Shown here: one piece after another, positions 58,207-64,000 of the stretch
How positions within the stretch are numbered: the first letter of the stretch is position 1
How the letters are laid out: each line of letters starts with the position of its first letter
NCBI RefSeq assembly: GCF_001619985.1
Contig: NW_017264198.1
Coordinates: forward strand, 496,001-560,000
Source of the DNA: Xylona heveae TC161
Lineage: Eukaryota; Ascomycota; Xylonomycetes; Xylonales; Xylonaceae
Length of the DNA stretch: 64,000 nucleotides
Direction: 5' to 3'
Translations under genes and position numbers: made by a program
The notes under the pieces: model-generated
What the model saw: the letters and a program-made list of their open reading frames with translations, nothing else
What the model was told of the DNA's origin: nothing
Databases searched by the model: none

Positions 58207-59457
58207 TTAATCTCGATCTTTCTTGGTCAATTGTTCTCTAAGATCTTTGATCTCATCTTTCCTGCTTTCTCGGTGCTCAGCAACAAAGTTGCCGGGAAAG
58301 ACCTGGTCGAGAATGTTCAGAAATTTATTGATAAAGGTGGGTTCCTTGCGCTTGCGCTCTTTGCTTTCCAGGAATCTTATTCTTCTCCTGATTTTCTTCC
58401 GATTCTCGTCATCCCTTTCTTCATGGATAACGTTATATATGGTACTGTTTAGAACACTGCCGTACAGTCGGTGTCCCTCAATTTCTTCCTGAGTGACTGG
58501 GGCGGCAGATTGCGCGGCAGCCTCCGCCTCTCGCCTCTCCTTTTGCAATTCCCGCCTCGCTTGCCGGGCGGAACAATGCCGGCCCTCGCTGTCAACAATG
58601 TTCCCCGCGCCTCCAATGCCGTGACGACGAGTACGATACCCAGAGCGACCTGTAGCAGTACTAAAGGCGGTGGATGGCGCCGGAGAGCTAGGCCGGGGAA
58701 GATAAGTTGAAGATGCTCTTGACTCTCTTTGGAGCTTCCGAAGATCAGGGGCAGACACTTGTGGATGGACTTGAGAGTGTCCCCTGAAACGGGGACTTCT
58801 CGGAGGCGGCGGGGAAGGCTCTCGCTCCGGCTCTGACTCTTCTTCTTCCTCCTCCACATAAGCATTTCGAGTGCGTTCAGCTCTCGGCTGCTCACGACCG
58901 GCCGAAGGCGTACCTTGCTCTGACGGCAGCAGTCTGACCGTACTGGTATCGGTGTACGGACTCACCGGAGATGCCACCAGGGGAGAGCTATCAAGATGAG
59001 GAGCATGAGTGGCACCGGTGTAAATGTCAGGACCATTAAAAGTCCGGTGAGGTGTAGTAGTGGGTTCATTGTCAACAGTAAGTCCATTGACATTGCGAGA
59101 ATTGTCATCCGCAGCACGATAGCGACGTCTGCGATGATCACGACCCTCATTATATTCAGTTCTTGGCTCAGAATTCTCGCTTTCATGGGGACCCCCGTGC
59201 TCCGCTCGGCCACTTGGGCGACGACCAACGTCAGAACGGCCGTGAGCTGGGCTGATTGACTCTTCCAGCTCATGATCCCTAGCGGGACCTGGAAAGGGTC
59301 TGGGGCCCGCAGGAGACTCATTACGGCGGTGACGATGACCACTTGGAGACCCTCGCTCACGACGAGCTCGATCCCGTGGAGCCCTGCTCTCAGCACGAGG
59401 ACCAGACGGCCGCTGGCGAGAGTGTTTGTCTCTGCTTGAGGAATGCCTTTGGGACAT
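58207..59457 (-). CDS. Unknown disordered protein with charged C-terminal helix
   Basis: Not recognised. Single exon, 416 residues, ATG at 59457 (MSQRHSSSRDKHSRQRPSG). The first 300 residues are R/S/P/E-rich and probably disordered, with an acidic stretch (YVEEEEEESEPERE) followed by PSPPPPRSPR. From about 295 the sequence turns helical and charged (ARQARRELQKERREAEAAA), and a block at about 320-416 looks conserved: HRLYGSVLNSTIYNVI, RRRIRFLESKERKRKEPTFI, NKFLNILDQVFPG. No transmembrane segment or known domain is visible. Function unknown. Confidence 0.75.
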   Translation of the reverse strand: MSQRHSSSRDKHSRQRPSGPRAESRAPRDRARRERGSPSGHRHRRNESPAGPRPFPGPARDHELEESISPAHGRSDVGRRPSGRAEHGGPHESENSEPRTEYNEGRDHRRRRYRAADDNSRNVNGLTVDNEPTTTPHRTFNGPDIYTGATHAPHLDSSPLVASPVSPYTDTSTVRLLPSEQGTPSAGREQPRAERTRNAYVEEEEEESEPEREPSPPPPRSPRFRGHSQVHPQVSAPDLRKLQRESRASSTYLPRPSSPAPSTAFSTATGRSGYRTRRHGIGGAGNIVDSEGRHCSARQARRELQKERREAEAAAQSAAPVTQEEIEGHRLYGSVLNSTIYNVIHEERDDENRKKIRRRIRFLESKERKRKEPTFINKFLNILDQVFPGNFVAEHRESRKDEIKDLREQLTKKDRD

Positions 59458-60168
59458 TGTTATTGAATTTGAGTTCTTGAGGTAAACGGATCTTGGGATA
59501 AAACGGGTCTTGAGACGAAACGAATCTTGAGGTGAAACGGAAATAAAGAGTGCAGAAAGGCAAGAAATGCGGAAAATGGGAGATTAAAAGACGATCTTGA
59601 AAGGTGTATCTTAATAAAGTATCAGGGAGAGTTCTGAGAAGGGCTTGAAACGAGTCTGCAGAACGATCTGATGCTTGGATACGAAGAGTGGAACTGTTTG
59701 AAGACTTCGTGATCTCAAAACAACACTTCGCTTCGGTTGATTTTGAGATAGGAATTCATTGTGGAGGAAACAGCCAAAGGGAACCCTAGAAGAGGCTGGT
59801 TTGCCGAGAGAAAATTTCTCTCATATGTAGATGAAGAACAGAGAGCTGCGTGAGATTTGGACACAGTGTGTAGCTGGTGACCATTCTCTCGCAGGACGTA
59901 CTTTGCAGTGCTCATCAGGCTTCATTTAGAGTAGGGGCAAGCACGCGGTGAAGTTGGTACGGTGACAACCAAAGCACCTGAACCAAGCCCACGATAGAAA
60001 CCCTGGATACATTCAGCCCATTTTTAGGGGTCAATAAGAGCAGTCAGATGGAACCCTAAAGCTCAGTGAATCCTTCTTGGGAAATTGAATCTCGGCAAGA
60101 CCAATTGCGGCCAAAAATTTCGACGAGACATATCAGCACGTTGTGACAGTCTAGTTGGCTTCTGGACA
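59458..60168. other. Intergenic, nothing recognised
   Basis: About 700 bp: the promoter side of the disordered-protein gene and the 3' side of the methyltransferase-like gene. A short run of near-repeats (GGTAAACGGATCTTGGGA-like units) lies at about 59480-59545. No gene seen. Confidence 0.55.
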
Positions 60169-60702
60169 TTAGCTTTGTCCAATGCTTCGTTTTGCAACGG
60201 CCAACAGCTCGTACGGAGCAAGGCCGCAATCGTCGATAATCTCCAGCTTGCCCTTGCTGGCGAATCTTTGCAATAGCGGGCGGTAGTCATCCCAGTCATT
60301 TCCTGGTCCTAGCCAGACAATAACCTGCACGGTCCCTCCACCGCACTGGTCCAGATATTTCTCCATCAAGGTAGGCTCTCGCGGATAGACAAACAACCAG
60401 GCGTCTGCTAAAATAGCATCCAGAATGGTATCCCAGGTGCCGGCAACGGTACGAAGCTTTTCTTTTGGAAGATAGACATTGACATCTTCGGTAACCTCAA
60501 CTCCCAGCACGTCAATTGTGTTGTCATGCTGCGTTAGTAAGGCCTCTAATAGCCCGGTCCCGCTACCAATAGAAAAAACACCTTCTGGAGAATGAGGCAG
60601 AATAGCTGACAAGGTATCCAATAGTCTGTTTGACAAGGAAGCACAATAGTTTTGATGATGCTCCGGCTGATCAGTGAGCACGGGCAATTCTGGGAGGACC
60701 AT
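60169..60702 (-). CDS. Small SAM-methyltransferase-like protein
   Basis: Single exon, 177 residues, from the ATG at 60702 (MVLPELPVLTDQPEHHQNYC). Residues 41-50, GVFSIGSGTG, match methyltransferase motif I (SAM binding), and VLGVEVTEDVNVYLPKEKL could hold the acidic motif II. The next strand regions are DAILADAWLFVYPREPTLME and GTVQVIVWLGPGNDWDDYRP. The length is short for a class I methyltransferase, and a clear substrate domain is missing. It may be a reduced or non-catalytic relative; the substrate is unknown. Divergent from the M28 protease gene. Confidence 0.7.
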   Translation of the reverse strand: MVLPELPVLTDQPEHHQNYCASLSNRLLDTLSAILPHSPEGVFSIGSGTGLLEALLTQHDNTIDVLGVEVTEDVNVYLPKEKLRTVAGTWDTILDAILADAWLFVYPREPTLMEKYLDQCGGGTVQVIVWLGPGNDWDDYRPLLQRFASKGKLEIIDDCGLAPYELLAVAKRSIGQS

Positions 60703-61121
60703 GATTAGCAAAGTTGATGCATTGGAAGTCGAGATGAAGTGAAGATCATGTCGATATATCGGATAAATCCCCACAAATGCCGATGTTGACACCAAAGGCG
60801 GTGAGAGGACAGTCCAATCACCGCTTGATGTCGGCAGATTCCGTCATAGAGACCCCGACTGTCCGACTTTATCAATTCGCCCAACCTCCTCTTCTTCCTC
60901 TTCTACCCTTGCGGAATCCTCATTTGATCTTCGTTTGGCGGAAGAAGCTTAATTCCAAGGAATACTTGGGGTTGAAGCTCATACGTGGACGCCCCGCAGA
61001 AGTAGATCCAACAGGAGCGGTCGTCTTCTTGGTTTGGCCGGCCAAGTGAGCACGTGCCTGTCCTGTGTTGGACCGGCCTTGGCTGGCCAGAGTTTCGAGA
61101 GTTTACTAGTGGCAGCTCAAT
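60703..61121. promoter_or_regulatory. Shared divergent promoter region
   Basis: 419 bp separate the start codons of the methyltransferase-like gene (minus) and the vacuolar protease gene (plus), so they must share or abut promoters. An imperfect GGCCGGCCAAG / GGCCTTGGCTGGCC motif lies at 61036-61089, close to the protease start. Confidence 0.5.
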
Positions 61122-64000
61122 ATGTCACCCAAATCGAGCAGCTGGAATCCTTTCCTCTTCAAACCTGTGTCAGTCACATTCTTTACAGCTTTGGTGTATG
61201 TTGGTCTGGTCGTGGGGTTATTAATCGTGCATATTGTGGTCCCTTCGGCGCCAACGAGCCCTACACCAATCAATGGCATCAACGTCACAGAAGCATGGTT
61301 GGATCTGCAGGAACTCACCAATGGATTCCACCCGTACAATAGCCGTCGAAATGACGAGGTTCGGGATTGGCTGCTGAAGAGAATCGATGCTATCTTATCA
61401 AGCAACAAAGTGGATTATTCCACAGTTGACCAATATGTAAAGACGTCTCCAGTCCGACCTCAAGCACATGGACAAGATGTTACTACAGCTGCTGCGGCTT
61501 CTTCAGCTGTCATAGTCTGGAATGATATGCTCTCGAATGTCACATTTTCCGCACCCGGCGCCATCTCTGGCAGTGCTCGTGAACCTGGAATTAGTGTTTA
61601 TTTTGAAGGCACAAACATCATCGTATACGTTCGTGGGTCTGAAGACCCCGAGGGCGATTGGTGGAATCGACCCGCAGAAGATATCGGGTCCAGTGGAATC
61701 CTTGTCAATGCACACTACGACAGCGTCTCAACTGGCTACGGTGCAACTGATGATGGAGTGGGCGTTGTGACTGTCTTGCAGCTACTCCAGTACTTTACAA
61801 CTCCTGGAAATGCTCCAAAGAAGGGCGTCATAGCTTTGCTCAATAACGGCGAGGAAGACTTTTTGAATGGCGCCCGGGCATTCACCCAGTCGCCCGTATC
61901 CCAGTTTGCTCATGCTTTCCTGAATCTCGAAGGTGCCGGTGCCGGCGGGCGTGCAACCCTGTTTCGGAGCACTGATACAGAGGTCACGAGATTCTACAAG
62001 AAAAGTCCTTATCCGTTTGGCTCTGCTTTGAGCGGGGACGGATTCAAACGAGGATTGATCCGAAGTCAAACAGACTATGTCGTTTTTGATGACATTCTTG
62101 GCCTCCGCGGCCTCGATGTGGCCTTTATGGAGCCCAGGGCACGCTATCACACTGATTTGGATGATGCCAGACACAGTAAGATATATATTATTTTCTTCCT
62201 CTGTAGTTGATGAATGCGCTAATTTGTGAGTAATAGCTGGCATTGATTCGGTCTGGCATATGTTATCTGCCTCTGTCGCAACGATGAAGGCCCTCACATC
62301 CGATACGAGCCCAAACTTTGAAGGGTCCAAGGAGGACGCTGAACCGGGCAAGGTGAGCAGCGGAAAGCGCTCTGAAGGAGTGTGGTTTGACAGTAAGTCC
62401 TATGATGAAGGGAAAGAGATAAACAGACCTAATTTTTTTCCAGTGTTTGGCCGTGCATTTGCCGTCTTCCGCCTCCAAAGCTTCTTCGCAATATCGGTAA
62501 CACTTTTGGTCGCCTCGCCCGTTTTCCTGCTGGTCGTTGCACTGATTCTCCGCCGTGTCGACAAAATGTATCTCTTCTCGAAGAAGACGTACTTGCATTC
62601 GTCGGATGACGATGAGCCCATCAAGCTCTATGGATGGCGTGGAGTTTTCAGGGATCCCGTCGCCTTTGTGCTTGCATCCGCCGCTGCAGTCGGGCTTTCC
62701 TTTTTGGTGACCAAGCTTAACCCGTACATTGTCTACAGCAGCCCATTTGCTGTTTGGAGCATGATGTTGACTGCATGGTTTGTTGTGGCTTGGTTCATTG
62801 TCCGGGGCGCGGATTTTGTCAGACCATCTGCCCTCCACCGTCTCTATTCGCTCGTGTGGACGTATATTGGAGCGTGGGTGCTCCTGGTAGGCGTTACTGT
62901 CCTTGAGCACAAGTACAAGATTGCCGGTGGATACTTTATCGTGTTTTACCTCTTTGCAGCCTTCCTTGCACTCTTAATCTCCTTTTTGGAGCTCTTTGGT
63001 CTTGAACGCAAGTCGGTCTACGCAGCCAGGATTAGCGACGACCGGACCGCTACCCCAGGCAGTGCTCACTCCGATTCTGCGTCTGCCAGACTCATTGCTC
63101 CCTCGTCTGACGAAAACCCGGCCGCTAGTGGAGAAAACGAGGACTCGGGCCGGCAGTCTGAAGACAATGAACCCACAGAAAGGACTCCTCTCTTCCGCAA
63201 TGCCGGGCAAACATCGTTTGCCAACTACTCTCGCGCAAGAGGCAGCGGCCGGCGCCACTCGAGCAGCAGCGACCAGGACGACAGTCACGGCATTGTGTCA
63301 CGACTTCATTACGGCGAAGAACAAGCATGGAGCGCCCATCTACCGCAATGGACGTGGCTGCTACAGTTCATTCTCACAGCGCCCATTGTCATCATCCTGG
63401 TCGGCCAGATTGGCCTTCTCATCACGTCTGCTCTCCACCAGACCCTCGCAGACGGCAGCTCAGCCTTGCTCGTGTACATTCTGATCGCCGTCTTTTCCAT
63501 TCTCTTGCTCGTGCCCTTGACTCCTTATTTGCATCGCTACACCTATCACATCCCGACGTTCCTCTTCTTCATTTTCGTCGGCACCCTGCTCTACAACCTG
63601 ATTGCATTCCCCTTTTCGCCCGCCAACCGCTTAAAGGTCTTTTTCCAACAAGCCGTGGATCTCGAAACGGGCATCAACCGCGCCACTCTGACCGGCCTGG
63701 AACCCTACGTGCAGGGGATAATTCACCAAATCCCCAGCGCTGCGGGACAAGACGTTTCCTGCGTCGAGTCCAGCAGCAAGCTCGGCCTGGTCACCTGCTC
63801 CTGGGACAGTCTTGCCCCACAAGTTGTCCCCAACCTCGACGACCTTGTCCCTCCGGGATCGCCTCCCGAGATCGGATACGCCGAGTGGTTGACCTACAAC
63901 GTGTCCCGTGTCACAGACCTGCCAAACACTGCGCGCTTCACCCTCGTCGGGCGAAACACCCGCAGCTGCAGACTCCTCTTCGACTCGCCCATTACCGACG
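61122..64000 (+). CDS. pff1: Vacuolar membrane M28 metalloprotease (PFF1 family), 3' end off the window
   Basis: Exons 61122-62175, 62237-62392 and 62444 to the window edge; the frame is open over both joins and gives 922 residues so far. An N-terminal membrane anchor ([20 protein letters not shown]) precedes a lumenal M28 peptidase domain with the zinc-site pattern [19 protein letters not shown] (H198, D210), the catalytic pair in [14 protein letters not shown] (E244-E245), [18 protein letters not shown] and a final histidine in ARYHTDLD. From about residue 400 a series of membrane helices follows ([20 protein letters not shown], then [13 protein letters not shown] and others), with a disordered acidic loop between two sets. 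This is the layout of yeast Pff1, a multispanning vacuolar protease of unclear substrate. The start has one [21 protein letters not shown], as usual in the family. Confidence 0.95.

Overview
The window is nuclear DNA of a filamentous ascomycete (Pezizomycotina). Most genes carry short GT-AG introns of roughly 55-160 bp, and the products are typical of filamentous fungi: a MED15 with an N-terminal KIX domain, a TeaR/Mod5-type prenylated cell-end protein, GrrA, AIM18, a fungal STAND/NLR receptor and a SidI-like acyl-CoA ligase. The TeaR- and SidI-like proteins favour Eurotiomycetes, but that is inference; no species is claimed. I see no retroelement, DNA transposon, CRISPR array or bacterial operon.

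Layout. 1-4571: 5' part of MED15 (minus, runs off the left edge). 4572-8322: long microsatellite-rich spacer. 8323-9585: membrane-anchored UBL-BAG co-chaperone. 11674-13144: Whi5/Nrm1-like G1/S repressor. 14753-18453: intact NLR-like protein (Helo-like domain, NACHT, ankyrins) on the minus strand, with a strong hairpin upstream. 19570-20089: dithiol glutaredoxin. 20499-21923: AIM18. 22752-24721: TeaR-like CaaX protein. 26671-28010: metallophosphoesterase. 31500-33470: J-domain protein. 34784-34854: tRNA-Gln(CUG). 36516-38210: unknown protein. 39221-42181: AP-1 gamma-adaptin. 43236-45280: sterol O-acyltransferase. 45889-48088: LMBR1-type membrane protein. 48984-49973: ribosomal protein L16 (uL13). 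51051-53043: acyl-CoA ligase with a PTS2-like N-terminus. 54230-56284: GrrA F-box/LRR protein. 58207-59457: unknown disordered protein. 60169-60702: small methyltransferase-like protein. 61122-64000: vacuolar M28 protease (runs off the right edge).

The genes are mostly housekeeping (transcription, cell cycle, trafficking, lipid storage, translation, ubiquitin ligation) and do not form a pathway cluster; neighbours are arranged divergently, convergently or in tandem without obvious functional linkage. Exon joins were worked out by hand: reading frame was required to stay open across each join and coding lengths sum to multiples of three for every complete spliced gene.

The most notable signals are: (1) two unrelated genes, the BAG protein and the glutaredoxin, each preceded by a long in-frame, stop-free, ATG-free extension that encodes a plausible targeting signal (a membrane anchor and a mitochondrial presequence), suggesting non-AUG dual localisation; (2) a complete fungal NLR with a 15-bp perfect inverted repeat just upstream and a 12-bp tandem repeat at its C-terminus; (3) a PTS2-like motif on the acyl-CoA ligase; (4) a 10-nt first coding exon in gamma-adaptin; and (5) a possible spliced 50-residue microprotein between two genes.
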